A DNA stretch of 64,000 nucleotides, taken from Pleurocapsa sp. PCC 7319 (lineage in GTDB: Bacteria; Cyanobacteriota; Cyanobacteriia; Cyanobacteriales; Xenococcaceae). The stretch lies in the NCBI RefSeq assembly GCF_000332195.1, contig NZ_KB235922.1:5119322-5183321 (forward strand), written 5' to 3'. The stretch's first letter is position 1; each line of letters opens with the position of its first letter. Both the position numbers and the translations under genes were made by a program. The notes below the pieces were generated by a model that saw nothing but the letters and a program-made list of their open reading frames with translations, was not told where the DNA came from and did no database searches. This document shows positions 36,290 through 46,624 of the stretch, piece by piece.

Positions 36290-37840
36290 TTAGTCAGCAA
36301 AAGTGTCTGTAATACCTTGAACTGTTACTGTAACGTCAGCAGTATCAGTATTACCTACTTCATCGCTTACAGTGTAAGTGAATATTTCATCTTGACTATT
36401 GCCATCATTTAGAAGTTGTAAAACATTACTACTTGTTGGATCGTAATCTAATGTACCATCACTATTTAAAGTAACTGTGGCACCAGAAGTAAGTTCAAAA
36501 ACCATTCCAGGACTTGCAGCTGAGCCATTAATTTCAGCAACTGACAATTCACTGGATTCAGAATCTACATCCGTATCGTTCGCCAGTACGTCAATACTTG
36601 TAATAGTATCTTCATCAGTAGTTACTGCATCATCTACTGCATCAGGATCGTCTGCCACTCCATTGATATTTAAGGTGGCTGTAGCACCATCTGTGTAACC
36701 AGAAGGATCGCTCACAACGTAAGTGAGTTCATCAGGTGCAGGCAACTGATCTCCTTCACTGAATGATTCAAACAACCCGTTTGGATCGTAAGTAACATCA
36801 CCATTACTCGCAACAGTTAACAATGCACCTGAGGGCATTGTTATTTGTTGTCCAACAGTCTTTTCAGCTCCATTAACATAAAACTTAGTCACAGTTAGAT
36901 TGTCACCATTAGGGTCGGTATCTTGTCCAGCGTTGGCATTATTGGGATCACCTGCAATTAAGTTATAAGTTGCAACTGTATTTTCATCAGTAGAAATAAC
37001 GTCATCTTGAGCGTTTGGATCAAGGGCACCACTAATCTCTTGATAAATTTTAGCTTTTGCTGCTCTAGTAAAATCATCAAAACCAGCAGCAGTTTCGACA
37101 AAGCCTTTGGTACCACTTTTAACATTTTCAATGTAGAAGTCAGTTATATAAGTGGTATTAGTACCATTTTCAATTGGTAGACCATTAATGGTAATGCCAA
37201 GATTTTCTGCTGTATCTCTAGCATTTTTTACGCCTTGACAAACAAAGTCACTACTGGAACAATAACCGTCTTTAGAGGTATTTCCATTATGCTGAGAACC
37301 ATTAGATCTTCCGTCTCCAGATACATCAATAACTAAAACATCTCCATCGTAATCATTATTGACAATTTCACTTGTGGCAGCAGTGATCGCACCAGTGACA
37401 TTTGTACCGCTACCTACACTTCTATTTTCTCCATTCCATTGATAGATACTAGTGGTCGAACTACTGGGTCTGGCTAAATTATCAAGATAATTGGCAAAGT
37501 CTAACGACTCTTGCTCTGTTTTAATAACTCGCCAAGGCTGGGCAGGAGCAGGTCTTCTAGCCCAAAACTGAACTCCAACTGCAAGACCATTAGGTAGACT
37601 TTCGATAGTTGAGATTACTTCACTATCTCTAAAAGCAGCAGCATAACCATCCATCTGGAGATTATACTCATCTGAATTAACACTTCCAGAGATATCAATA
37701 GATAACATTAATTCTGCTGAGACATCTATTTGACTACCTGTAGCAACTGCTGTGTCAGTCTTAGCTGTCAGATAGCTCAACGCCATAAAAGTTAACAAAC
37801 TACCAGTGGTAATTTTCTTAAGAGTATTAGTATGAAACAT
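36290..37840 (-). CDS. Exported DUF1194/von Willebrand A protein with cadherin-like repeats
   Basis: A 516-residue protein with a signal peptide (TGSLLTFMALSYLTAKT region, then VATGSQIDV). Residues about 40-260 form a VWA-like DUF1194 domain; ELMLSIDISGSVNSDEY is the MIDAS-type DxSxS metal site, and VLVIDVSGDGRSNG contains the other loop. Residues about 270-510 contain two VCBS/cadherin-like repeats (TDENTVATYNLIAGDPN; TDEDTITSIDVLANDTD), an adhesion-type design. The protein probably works at the cell surface in binding or matrix assembly. It has the same orientation as the calcium-repeat protein 350 nt downstream, but each has its own terminator. Confidence 0.82.
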   Translation of the reverse strand: MFHTNTLKKITTGSLLTFMALSYLTAKTDTAVATGSQIDVSAELMLSIDISGSVNSDEYNLQMDGYAAAFRDSEVISTIESLPNGLAVGVQFWARRPAPAQPWRVIKTEQESLDFANYLDNLARPSSSTTSIYQWNGENRSVGSGTNVTGAITAATSEIVNNDYDGDVLVIDVSGDGRSNGSQHNGNTSKDGYCSSSDFVCQGVKNARDTAENLGITINGLPIENGTNTTYITDFYIENVKSGTKGFVETAAGFDDFTRAAKAKIYQEISGALDPNAQDDVISTDENTVATYNLIAGDPNNANAGQDTDPNGDNLTVTKFYVNGAEKTVGQQITMPSGALLTVASNGDVTYDPNGLFESFSEGDQLPAPDELTYVVSDPSGYTDGATATLNINGVADDPDAVDDAVTTDEDTITSIDVLANDTDVDSESSELSVAEINGSAASPGMVFELTSGATVTLNSDGTLDYDPTSSNVLQLLNDGNSQDEIFTYTVSDEVGNTDTADVTVTVQGITDTFAD

Positions 37841-38065
37841 ATATCTAATTTCTTGACTGTACTTGATTAATTTGAATTGTTTGTATACACAGCAATATTC
37901 AATAAGAAGAAAAATCGAGTGCGAGAGAATTGCCTGTAACTAACAACCTCGCACTTATCAGATTTATCTATTTAGAATTGCTATGTAAAATATTGGAAAA
38001 TTTTTCTGAGATCTAAGTAAATATCTACTGGTAAAATTTAAGCAATATAAATACTACTTAACTTA

Positions 38066-38332
38066 TTAGTTGCAAATGGAATTAATAGATTGACCATTTT
38101 CCACTTTTTCAGCAATTTGACTTAAAGCAATGATTTGTTCCATTGTGGGTTCTTCTAATTCAGCAATGTATGAACGAACCATTTCAGCCATTTCACTTTC
38201 ATCAGTTATATTTTGATCTTCTACTTCCTGGCAAAATGAATTTACTAACTCATCTGGTGAATCTTGAGCTGATACTGCACCTTGAAAACCGAAAGCTAAT
38301 AAGGCAAAAGAAAGACAAAATAACTTTTTCAT
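38066..38332 (-). CDS. Small secreted hypothetical protein
   Basis: An 88-residue protein with a clear signal peptide (MKKLFCLSFALLAFGFQGAVSAQD). The mature 65 residues are acidic and helical (SFCQEVEDQNITDESEMAEM), with two cysteines at the ends of the mature domain (SFCQE and NSICN) that could form a disulfide. No known family is recognised. It may share regulation with the VWA gene on the same strand but is separated by about 225 nt. An overlapping frame on the other strand is discounted. Confidence 0.7.
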   Translation of the reverse strand: MKKLFCLSFALLAFGFQGAVSAQDSPDELVNSFCQEVEDQNITDESEMAEMVRSYIAELEEPTMEQIIALSQIAEKVENGQSINSICN

Positions 38333-39456
<1,124 letters not shown>

Positions 39457-39559
39457 TTAGATCCTCTTTGCTTCGTTGGCAATTGACTGTAGTCCCCTAA
39501 AGTAAGCTAGCCTGGTGGCTTTTGCATATTTTCTCCCCAGAATTAGCAACACTAAATCT

Positions 39560-39700
39560 AGCCCCCCTAGTCCCCCAAACTTGGGGGGAACAAGATCTCA
39601 AAGTCCCCCAGAATTGGGGGATTTAGGGGGCAAAAATCTCAAAAACGAAACACAAGAGACTTATGTGTACACGGTAGCCGCAGAATTGGTAGGGGTTAGG
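39560..39700. repeat. GC-skewed inverted repeat (CCCCC/GGGGG)
   Basis: Short palindromes such as cccccaaacttggggg (about 39572-39587) and cccccagaattggggg repeat within 100 nt, with ggggg runs beyond. This is a common cyanobacterial spacer repeat. It may also end glnB transcripts. No gene. Confidence 0.7.
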
Positions 39701-39741
39701 GGGGCAAAAAAGCAGCACTTTCAATTTGACTTCCAAAATAG

Positions 39742-40203
39742 TTAGAAATCGCAAGATGGTAAATAGTTAGAATCGAGAACTTGCTGCATCGTAAAAGGAC
39801 AATCTGTCGGCAGATTTGTTATTCCTGTTTCTTTAATCGCATCTCTTCTACCTCGACTATAGCCTTTTGCTATTATTTCTGAATCGTCTAACATTTTTTT
39901 TAGACTGGGCATATCTTCTATATAGTCACAGATGTTATCTCGTTCGCGATCAATAGTGTTTGTCCAGCTTTTACTGCGTTTTTCTGGCTGATATTGCCAT
40001 TTAAGTAGATGCTGATAGATTAATCTGAGACTAGATATTATTTTATTGCGTTCACTTCTGCCCAAGGTTTCTAATTCTTCGATTAAATTTTCTATGTCTA
40101 GTTGACTAAAGTTTTTAGTTTTTAATAATTGTGTGGTTTCTTTCAGCCATAAATAATAATCGCGATTATATAGTTGGCTAAGATTTTGTATTTTGGCAGT
40201 CAT
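39742..40203 (-). CDS. DUF29 family protein
   Basis: A 153-residue paralogue of 33529-33993: LYNRDYYLWLKETTQLLKT, NLIEELETLGRSERNKI, WQYQPEKRSKSWTNTID and the terminal CPFTMQQVLDSNYLP are the family landmarks. No signal peptide or membrane segment. It starts 25 nt from the stop of the penicillin-binding protein gene on the same strand, so a joint transcript is likely although function is unknown. The repeat spacer downstream probably separates it from glnB. Confidence 0.87.
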   Translation of the reverse strand: MTAKIQNLSQLYNRDYYLWLKETTQLLKTKNFSQLDIENLIEELETLGRSERNKIISSLRLIYQHLLKWQYQPEKRSKSWTNTIDRERDNICDYIEDMPSLKKMLDDSEIIAKGYSRGRRDAIKETGITNLPTDCPFTMQQVLDSNYLPSCDF

Positions 40204-40228
40204 GACATTAACGTTGTCTTCACTTCAC

Positions 40229-42490
40229 TTAATTACTAACCGCTTGCTTCATATATTTCCCCCAAAGGCTTGCTGCATGATAACTACTGCCATTGGTGGG
40301 GGAATTGTCATCATTGCCTAGCCAAACGCCAGTCACCAAGTCTTTTTTGGGAACATAGCCAATAAACCAGAGATCTACATTGTTATCTGTAGTACCAGTT
40401 TTGCCTGCTTCCCCTTCGTCGATATAGGCAGCTTTTCCAGTCCCCTTTTCGACTGCTTCTTGCAACATATCAGTAAGCTTATCAGTAACGTCTTGGGAAA
40501 TTACATCGCGGTATGTTTCTGTATCATCTTCAAAAACATAGATCTCACGGCAGCTATCGCGCTCGCTAGAGTCTTGACAGTCACTTCCATCTAAAATGCG
40601 GTTAATGGCATGGGGTTTGTTCCAGATTCCGTCATTAGCAATAGTGGCATAGGCACCAGTCATCTCTAAAACATTAGTTTCGCTTTGCCCAATCACTAAT
40701 CCAGGAGCTTCAATGAGAGAGGATGTCACACCTAGGCGTTTAGCTACATCTATAACTCTTTTTAAGCCAACATCTTGAGCAACTCTCAGGGCAGTAACAT
40801 TTTCTGACTGAGCTACCCCACGATACATATCAATATCCCCATTGCTACGCTCACATCCACGATATTGTTGTCCTTTCCAAAATAAGGGAGTGCAGGAATA
40901 TTCTTTGTCGGGATCTATTTCCTGTTCCAGAGCTGCGGCATAGGCAAAGATTTTAAAAGTTGAGCCTGGTTGTCTTTTTGCCTGTACTACTCGATTAAAT
41001 TGACTTTGTTCATAGTTAAGTCCGCCAACCAGAGCCAGAATATTGCCATTTCTACTATCTAGGGTAACTACTGCCCCCTGTGAAAAACCCAGGCGATCGC
41101 CATCATTATTAATTGAGTAATCTAAAGCTAATTCAGCTTGTTTTTGTAGTTGGGTATTTAAAGCAGTTTCAATAATAAAGTTGCCTTCTTGAGCAACATC
41201 TGAACCTAATAGTGTTTGAAGTTCATCTAAGACATAACTATAAAAATAGGGCGCAACAGTACTCGAAAAAGTTTCACGAGCTTTGGGACTAACTTCAATA
41301 CGCGACCTCCTGGCTCGATCTGCTTCTGATTCACTGACCATACCCATTTTGACCATGCGATCGATAATACGGTTGCGCAAGCCAACGGCAGTATCATAAT
41401 CTTTAACAGGATTGTATAGATTAGGGGCGGGTAAAATAGCTACTAAGGTAGCAGCCTCGGAAAGATTTAGCTCCGAAGCGGACTTTTCAAAATAGAATTG
41501 AGCTGCATCTTCAAAGCCATAACTACCAATACCAAGATATACACGATTAAGATAAGTTTTGAGAATAAAATCTTTACTATAAAATGTCTCCAATTTCAAC
41601 GCCACCATCATTTCCCGAATTTTTCGTCCCGCAGTATTTTGTCTGCCGACTTCGGGAAAGAGGCTACGGGCTAATTGTTGGGTAAGGGTACTGGCTCCCT
41701 GACGTAATTCAGCTGAAGAAAGATTAATTACCATTGCTCTAGTGACTCCTATGGGATCGACCCCAAAATGCCAATAGAAACGACTATCTTCGGAAGCAAT
41801 TACCGCTTGAGGTAAGTAGGGAGAAAAATCAGACAGTTTTTTTAGTTCTCGGTGAGTATTGTTTTGAGCAGTAGGGTTGATCGGGGTTTCGCCATCTTGG
41901 GCATAGACTACTATCGGCAGAGTTGATTCTTTTGGTATGGGATACACAGGTACTTTGACCCATTCAATACTCAACAACAGCAACAGTAACCCTAACATAC
42001 CTCCCATACTGTAGAGAGAATAACGAAGAATATATAACCAAAATGGAGGAGGGTTATAATATTTGACCGTAACACCAGCCGCTAGCTCTGGTGGTCCAAG
42101 AGTAAAGCTTTCACCGTGAAATAGAGAGAAGGTTTTGAAACGTTTTTTACCTCGATAGATACCGTTAGTCGATTTTTCGTCTTGGACAACAAAAGAACGG
42201 GTCTTTTTGCGGTTTCTCTTGAGAGTTAGGTGAGTTTGGCTGACTACTGGATTGCGAATGTTAATATCACAACGAGAACTTCTACCTAAAGTATAGCGAT
42301 CGCCCACTAAGGGATAGATTTGTTCTTTGCCCTTAGCTTCTTTAATTCTTAATTCTGGGGTTGGTTTACCTGATTTAAAATTAGCAGCATTAAAGTTAAC
42401 TTTCCCTTGGATTTTTTGTACTGCTTGGGTAACAACTTTGCTCATGGGCGATTTAGATCTCTTACCATTAGAAGGAGGTTTAGTAGCCAT
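40229..42490 (-). CDS. Class A penicillin-binding protein with N-terminal FHA domain
   Basis: A 753-residue bifunctional peptidoglycan synthase. Residues about 45-140 are an FHA phosphopeptide-binding domain (YTLGRSSRCDINIRNPVVSQ, then STNGIYRGKK). One membrane helix follows (about 150-172, GLLLLLLSIEW). The glycosyltransferase (GT51) part contains ASEDSRFYWHFGVDP with the catalytic Glu and GASTLTQQLARSLF. The transpeptidase has the SxxK serine in PGSTFKIFAYA, SENVTALRV as SxN, and GEAGKTGTTDNN as KTG. The FHA domain sits on the cytoplasmic side and implies control by a Ser/Thr kinase; no kinase gene is nearby. The start at 42490 gives the whole FHA domain plus a basic leader. Confidence 0.95.
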   Translation of the reverse strand: MATKPPSNGKRSKSPMSKVVTQAVQKIQGKVNFNAANFKSGKPTPELRIKEAKGKEQIYPLVGDRYTLGRSSRCDINIRNPVVSQTHLTLKRNRKKTRSFVVQDEKSTNGIYRGKKRFKTFSLFHGESFTLGPPELAAGVTVKYYNPPPFWLYILRYSLYSMGGMLGLLLLLLSIEWVKVPVYPIPKESTLPIVVYAQDGETPINPTAQNNTHRELKKLSDFSPYLPQAVIASEDSRFYWHFGVDPIGVTRAMVINLSSAELRQGASTLTQQLARSLFPEVGRQNTAGRKIREMMVALKLETFYSKDFILKTYLNRVYLGIGSYGFEDAAQFYFEKSASELNLSEAATLVAILPAPNLYNPVKDYDTAVGLRNRIIDRMVKMGMVSESEADRARRSRIEVSPKARETFSSTVAPYFYSYVLDELQTLLGSDVAQEGNFIIETALNTQLQKQAELALDYSINNDGDRLGFSQGAVVTLDSRNGNILALVGGLNYEQSQFNRVVQAKRQPGSTFKIFAYAAALEQEIDPDKEYSCTPLFWKGQQYRGCERSNGDIDMYRGVAQSENVTALRVAQDVGLKRVIDVAKRLGVTSSLIEAPGLVIGQSETNVLEMTGAYATIANDGIWNKPHAINRILDGSDCQDSSERDSCREIYVFEDDTETYRDVISQDVTDKLTDMLQEAVEKGTGKAAYIDEGEAGKTGTTDNNVDLWFIGYVPKKDLVTGVWLGNDDNSPTNGSSYHAASLWGKYMKQAVSN

Positions 42491-42663
42491 TAGGTTGTCA
42501 TCTCACAAAAAGAACGCCACAATATTTTGATGTCAATATTTCCAATTGTAAGAAATAGTTACACTAATTGATAAAAAGACTGAAGTGTTAAGGCAGAAGA
42601 TGACACCTAGCACTACTCTAAATCCATTAAGAAAAGAACATTAAGCAAGAATTTCGATTATGA

Positions 42664-42921
42664 TCAATTGTCCATCGTTGAATCAGAGCCAAATTGACGA
42701 GAAATTTTATTAATCAACCAAGTAGCAAATGCTCCTAGAAAAAGAATTCCGATCGCTGGATTGAAAACTGGTTGCCACAACCGATACCACAGCTCAAAAC
42801 CCAGAGGAATATTGAGATAACGTCCGATAACAGCGATCGCAAACCAGATAAAGCCAAAGAGAACTAAGAATACGTCGGCAATCAGGATGCGGTTGATCCA
42901 AGTTACAATTTGTTCTTTCAT
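42664..42921 (-). CDS. Small two-helix membrane protein
   Basis: An 85-residue protein with two hydrophobic segments (about 13-33, IADVFLVLFGFIWFAIAVIG; and 54-69, PAIGILFLGAFATWLI) and short soluble ends. It looks like a conserved cyanobacterial hypothetical protein, but I cannot name a family. It lies 16 nt downstream of trmFO on the same strand and is probably co-transcribed with it. No signal for a specific role. Confidence 0.7.
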   Translation of the reverse strand: MKEQIVTWINRILIADVFLVLFGFIWFAIAVIGRYLNIPLGFELWYRLWQPVFNPAIGILFLGAFATWLINKISRQFGSDSTMDN

Positions 42922-42937
42922 AGTTTGTTTTGACGCG

Positions 42938-44302
42938 TTATAGGGTTACAACTGGCTTTAATAGGGACTGTTTCCAAGTTTCTAAATCGGACAAAGAGCG
43001 ATCGCGATATTGACCGTATCTTTCTCGCTTATTTTTGACTCTGGTAGGTAATTGAGGAATAATACCAAAATTCGGGGGCATGGGTTGGAAATGTTTCGGG
43101 GAAGCAGAACTAATAAATCCAAATAGCGCGCCCATCATCGTTGTTTCAGGCATAGTTACCGGTTCTTGCCCCAATAATAAACGCGCCGCATTTGTCCCTG
43201 CTAACCAACCTCCGGCTGCTGCTGCTGTATAGCCTTCCGTTCCCACCAGTTGACCCGCAGCTAAAACAGTATTTTTGCTGGTAAATTGTAAACTGGGTTC
43301 TAATAATTGCGGAGAATTAATAAAGGTATTGCGGTGCATGACTCCCATACGGACGAATTCAGCATTTTCTAGTCCAGGAATAAGACGAAAAATCCGTTTT
43401 TGTTCCCCCCATTTGAGATTGGTTTGAAAACCGACCATGTTCCAGAGTTGTCCTGCTTTATCCTCTTGACGCAATTGCACTACAGCGTAAGGTCGTTTCC
43501 CCTTATTTTCTGGCACCCGAAAATCTCCCAAACGAGAATCGAATAAACCTACAGGCTTGAGGGGTCCATAGCGCATTGTATCTTCTCCCCGTTGTGCTAA
43601 TTCTTCAATGGGTAAACAACCTTCAAAAAACTTAGCATTTTCCCGTTCAAAATCTTTGAGTTCTGCTTGTTCGGCATTACATAGCTCTTGTTGAAACTGA
43701 AGATACTGCTCTTGATTCATGGGGCAATTGAGATAAGCTGCCTCTCCCTTATCGTAACGAGATGCCAAAAAAGCAATATCTCGATCTATTGATTCGCCAA
43801 CGATAATCGGACTAGCAGCATCAAAAAAGCTCATATACTCCATTCCCGTGAACTTTTGTAGGTCTGAAGCTAGTTGAGGACTAGTTAAAGGACCTGTAGT
43901 TAAAACCACAACTTGATCCTGCGGTATTGCAGTGATTTCTGCTCGTTTTAATTCGATCAGGGGATGATTAGCTAAAGTACTAGTTAAGTGACTGCTGAAA
44001 ACAGCTCTGTCAACAGCCAAAGCGCCTCCTGCTGGCACTGACTGTTCATCTGCTGTGGAAATGACTATAGAGCCAAGACGGCGAAGTTCTTCATGAAGTA
44101 AACCCGCTGCGCGATCGCTATTTTGGGCACCAAAAGAATTGCTACAGACTAATTCTGCTAATTCTTCTGTATGATGAGCGGGAGAAGTTTTTACAGGACG
44201 CATCTCGTATAAGATTACCGCAATCCCTGCTTGAGCAATTTGCCAGGCAGCTTCAGTCCCTGCCAAACCACCACCAATTACAATTATTTTGTCTTGGATC
44301 AT
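42938..44302 (-). CDS. trmFO: Folate-dependent tRNA m5U54 methyltransferase
   Basis: Methylates U54 in the T-loop of tRNAs using methylene-tetrahydrofolate and FAD. The N-terminal FAD-binding [20 protein letters not shown] is followed by [11 protein letters not shown] with a conserved cysteine. Further landmarks are [11 protein letters not shown] and [14 protein letters not shown]. The C-terminal [19 protein letters not shown] closes the flavin site. The 454-residue length is standard. It begins 16 nt upstream of a small membrane protein gene. The start ATG 44302 fits the conserved KIIVIGGG opening. Confidence 0.97.
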   Translation of the reverse strand: MIQDKIIVIGGGLAGTEAAWQIAQAGIAVILYEMRPVKTSPAHHTEELAELVCSNSFGAQNSDRAAGLLHEELRRLGSIVISTADEQSVPAGGALAVDRAVFSSHLTSTLANHPLIELKRAEITAIPQDQVVVLTTGPLTSPQLASDLQKFTGMEYMSFFDAASPIIVGESIDRDIAFLASRYDKGEAAYLNCPMNQEQYLQFQQELCNAEQAELKDFERENAKFFEGCLPIEELAQRGEDTMRYGPLKPVGLFDSRLGDFRVPENKGKRPYAVVQLRQEDKAGQLWNMVGFQTNLKWGEQKRIFRLIPGLENAEFVRMGVMHRNTFINSPQLLEPSLQFTSKNTVLAAGQLVGTEGYTAAAAGGWLAGTNAARLLLGQEPVTMPETTMMGALFGFISSASPKHFQPMPPNFGIIPQLPTRVKNKRERYGQYRDRSLSDLETWKQSLLKPVVTL

Positions 44303-44399
44303 ACTATCTCTAAGCCGATTGCTAGTTAACTAATGATACGAATAGGATTTAGTATAAAAAATTTTTTTGGGCAAAAAATACAAAAAAGTAATAATATCC

Positions 44400-44574
44400 A
44401 CAAATTTACTGACGACGAAATTAGTCGCTTGATTTAGTGTAGAGTCGCGTTGATTTTGTTGCTGAGATGTAACACCCTAAATATCATTATAGGACTACAG
44501 CTTAGGCAATATATCTGAAAGTGAAGTCGTAAATTATCCCGTGTATTAGCCAGCCACTGATACACGGTTTTTTT
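44400..44574 (+). ncRNA. Candidate small RNA ending in a strong terminator
   Basis: On the plus strand there is no open frame from 44303 to 44765, yet a textbook terminator lies at 44539-44574. The nearest upstream gene (trmFO) runs away from it. A transcript starting somewhere in about 44400-44480 and ending near 44574 would be a noncoding RNA of roughly 100-175 nt. I do not recognise Yfr1, 6S RNA or another named cyanobacterial RNA. The 5' end is not defined. Confidence 0.4.
44539..44574 (+). terminator. Orphan Rho-independent terminator
   Basis: CCGTGTAT (44539-44546) pairs perfectly with ATACACGG (44560-44567), followed by seven T residues. No coding sequence is upstream on this strand. 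Confidence 0.85.
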
Positions 44575-44765
44575 AGTTTCCAGGTTCAAGTTTTGATTGT
44601 TTTGGCTAACATTCAGCAGCTATATTCTGGTGTTTATGCCACTTTTAAATAAGTATGATGTATCATACGCATTTTTGATTAACTATTGTTGAGCTTTAGT
44701 AAGTTTAGCTACAAAATATTGTGTTTTTCGATGCCATCCTAGAGTAAAACAAGCAGAAAATACAG

Positions 44766-44921
44766 ATGAAAAGTTTGGCATCACTTTTACTTCCCTCAAT
44801 TTTAGGATTTGTAGCAGGAATTGGACATGGTATTACTTCTCATCATCAAGATCTTCCTTTCTCTCTATCCGAGCAAGTTATAGAGTCAGTTAGAGGAGAC
44901 AGATCGAACTCTTTCAATTAG
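44766..44921 (+). CDS. Possible 51-residue membrane or secreted peptide
   Basis: ATG 44766 opens a 51-codon frame, MKSLASLLLPSILGFVAGIG then HGITSHHQDLPFSLSEQV, with a hydrophobic N-terminus followed by a His-rich stretch and a polar tail. It reads like a real small protein by composition, but a ribosome binding site is weak. It lies between the orphan terminator and the next small gene on the same strand. Confidence 0.45.
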   Translation: MKSLASLLLPSILGFVAGIGHGITSHHQDLPFSLSEQVIESVRGDRSNSFN

Positions 44922-45056
44922 AGGCAAATACTACTCTAGTGTAAGGCGATGCACACAGTTTGAACCGTTAATCAAGTTTTGTGAAAAGTAGCCATTGTTA
45001 CAGTTATTTCTGAAATAATAGCAATAGAAATAATTAGAACTGTTGAGGCTTTAAAA

Positions 45057-45260
45057 ATGCGGTTACAAACATCTAGCGAAAATACTTCCAGCTTAGATAG
45101 AGCTATTGGTTTTTCTTTAGCGGCCTTCTCTATGTTTGTGGTTGGTTACACTGTCACTCGTACTTATATGAGTCAGCCTCAAAGTCAAAATGTAGCTCCT
45201 GGAAGCCCTGATTTTGTCATTCCTCACCAAGCTACACTGTGGAGTGATTTAGGAGGTTAG
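45057..45260 (+). CDS. Small single-span membrane protein
   Basis: A 67-residue protein with one hydrophobic segment (about 16-33, AIGFSLAAFSMFVVGYTV) and soluble ends (SSENTSSLDR; QNVAPGSPDFVIPHQATLWS). It lacks the ExxNxR chlorophyll-binding motif, so it is not a high-light-inducible protein. It may be a thylakoid or photosystem-associated small protein by size and type, but this is only a guess. It ends 42 nt before a HIP1 hairpin shared with convergent lptC. Confidence 0.65.
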   Translation: MRLQTSSENTSSLDRAIGFSLAAFSMFVVGYTVTRTYMSQPQSQNVAPGSPDFVIPHQATLWSDLGG

Positions 45261-45302
45261 TTAACAACATTAGTTAACAATAAAAGAATTATGAGAAGTA
45301 TT

Positions 45303-45336
45303 AGGGCGATCGCAACAGAAAAAAGCGATCGCCCTT
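45303..45336. terminator. HIP1 hairpin between convergent genes
   Basis: agggcgatcgc and gcgatcgccctt form an 11-bp stem around an A-rich loop. It lies between the stop codons of the small membrane protein gene (45260) and lptC (45366). The flanking T tract is weaker than at 34005. Confidence 0.7.
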
Positions 45337-45365
45337 ATTGTTAGCATTAATTTTTAATTATTTTC

Positions 45366-46517
45366 TTAATTATTTCCATTTTTAATTACTGTAGTGACTT
45401 GTTTTTTTCCGTTACTGGTAACTACGATGTTGTTGTCTCTCAAAGTACCAACTGCTTTTTCCCCTGTTAACCTAACCTCTGGCTCAACTTGCTCATAAAC
45501 CACATCACCTTGAGCTTCAATTTCTTCTGAGTCTATTTTCCAGGTTAATTGACGAGCATATAATTCTGAAGGTTTTTGTTGATTTATTCCTCGTACTCCA
45601 TTGTTTAACTTAGCTATTCGCTGCTGTAAGTTAATTTCTCCTCCATTTCCAGTAAGACTGATTTGACGCTCGCGATCTAAGATTTGAATTGGCTGTTCGG
45701 TTTTTCCTAGGCGCTGTTGATAATTCCAGGTTAAAGATTCGGTAGCAATTTGTAGTTTTGGCTGAAGAGAAATTAATTCAATATTTTTATTGAGTATGGC
45801 TGTTTGAGCTGCTAAATTAACTTGAGCATAATCGGCTACTAATTTCTCGGTTATGGTTTCATTTTGGTCATAGCCAACTATTTGAATTGCACCAGGGCTT
45901 GAGATCTTATCTTGAGGAATCTCCCAAGCCAAATGCTCGCTTTTTAACTGTAATCCCGGTTGATGACTCGTTGCAATCACATCTCCCTTTATTTCTAAAC
46001 TTTCACGATCGGTAAAATAACGTCCTTCAGCAGCACTTAAAACTAAATTTGGATGAATGCCTTGTAATTTTTGTTTAATTAGTAGTAGATTTTCTTGGGG
46101 TCGCCATTCCACCTCGTCAGTTTTGACCACACTTTCATTGCGGGGGTCACTAGCAACTATTTGGTCTTTGAGGAAGATTAGATTACCGTTGTCTTGGACT
46201 TCTCCCTTATTGGCACTAATCTGAAAAATTAGTTTTCCATCTTGTAACAAGTTGCCCAGTACTTGATTTAAGGTAGCGGTTTTTTGATCCTCGCTATATT
46301 CAATACTATCAGCTTTAATTTTCCAGACTGTATTTTCTGAACTGTTAGATTGCTCCAAAATAGCGTTATTTAACACTAGCTGGGTATCCAGTCGCTCTAT
46401 GTTAACGGAAGATGATTCTTGTTTATTAGGCGGAGATGACTGACAACTATGTATAGCAATAATACTAGCTGTTAATATTCCCAGAGATAAATGGCGACCT
46501 AAGCCTCCTAAGCTCAT
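45366..46517 (-). CDS. lptC: LPS export periplasmic protein LptC-like
   Basis: A 383-residue lipoprotein-like protein. The N-terminal helix (LSLGILTASIIAIHSC) ends at IIAIHSCQSS, a lipobox-like Cys. The body is built of repeating OstA-like beta-jellyroll strands (WKIKADSIEYSEDQKTATLN, LKSEHLAWEIPQDK, LSAAEGRYFTDRESLEIKGD), as in LptC of the lipopolysaccharide transport bridge. Cyanobacterial LptC proteins are longer than the about 190-residue E. coli form, consistent here. It is downstream of labA on the same strand with about 107 nt between. No other lpt gene is present. Confidence 0.85.
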   Translation of the reverse strand: MSLGGLGRHLSLGILTASIIAIHSCQSSPPNKQESSSVNIERLDTQLVLNNAILEQSNSSENTVWKIKADSIEYSEDQKTATLNQVLGNLLQDGKLIFQISANKGEVQDNGNLIFLKDQIVASDPRNESVVKTDEVEWRPQENLLLIKQKLQGIHPNLVLSAAEGRYFTDRESLEIKGDVIATSHQPGLQLKSEHLAWEIPQDKISSPGAIQIVGYDQNETITEKLVADYAQVNLAAQTAILNKNIELISLQPKLQIATESLTWNYQQRLGKTEQPIQILDRERQISLTGNGGEINLQQRIAKLNNGVRGINQQKPSELYARQLTWKIDSEEIEAQGDVVYEQVEPEVRLTGEKAVGTLRDNNIVVTSNGKKQVTTVIKNGNN

Positions 46518-46624
46518 GTTTAAATTCTGATGTAAAGAAATTAGGCATCTTCAAGCGTGATAATTACTTGATTCTGTCTAACACTGCTTATTATTACTTA
46601 AGTATAAGCGATTATTTTTACCTA

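Noticed and set aside
39515-39745. 76-codon frame with Pro/Gly repeats
   Set aside because: It reads through a CCCCC/GGGGG spacer repeat and has no ribosome binding site; composition follows the repeat.
44400-44574. Yfr1 or 6S RNA
   Set aside because: The Yfr1 unpaired ACUCCUCACAC motif is absent, and the stretch lacks the long rod-like pairing of 6S RNA.
45057-45260. High-light-inducible (Scp) protein
   Set aside because: One helix and similar size, but the ExxNxR chlorophyll-binding motif is missing.
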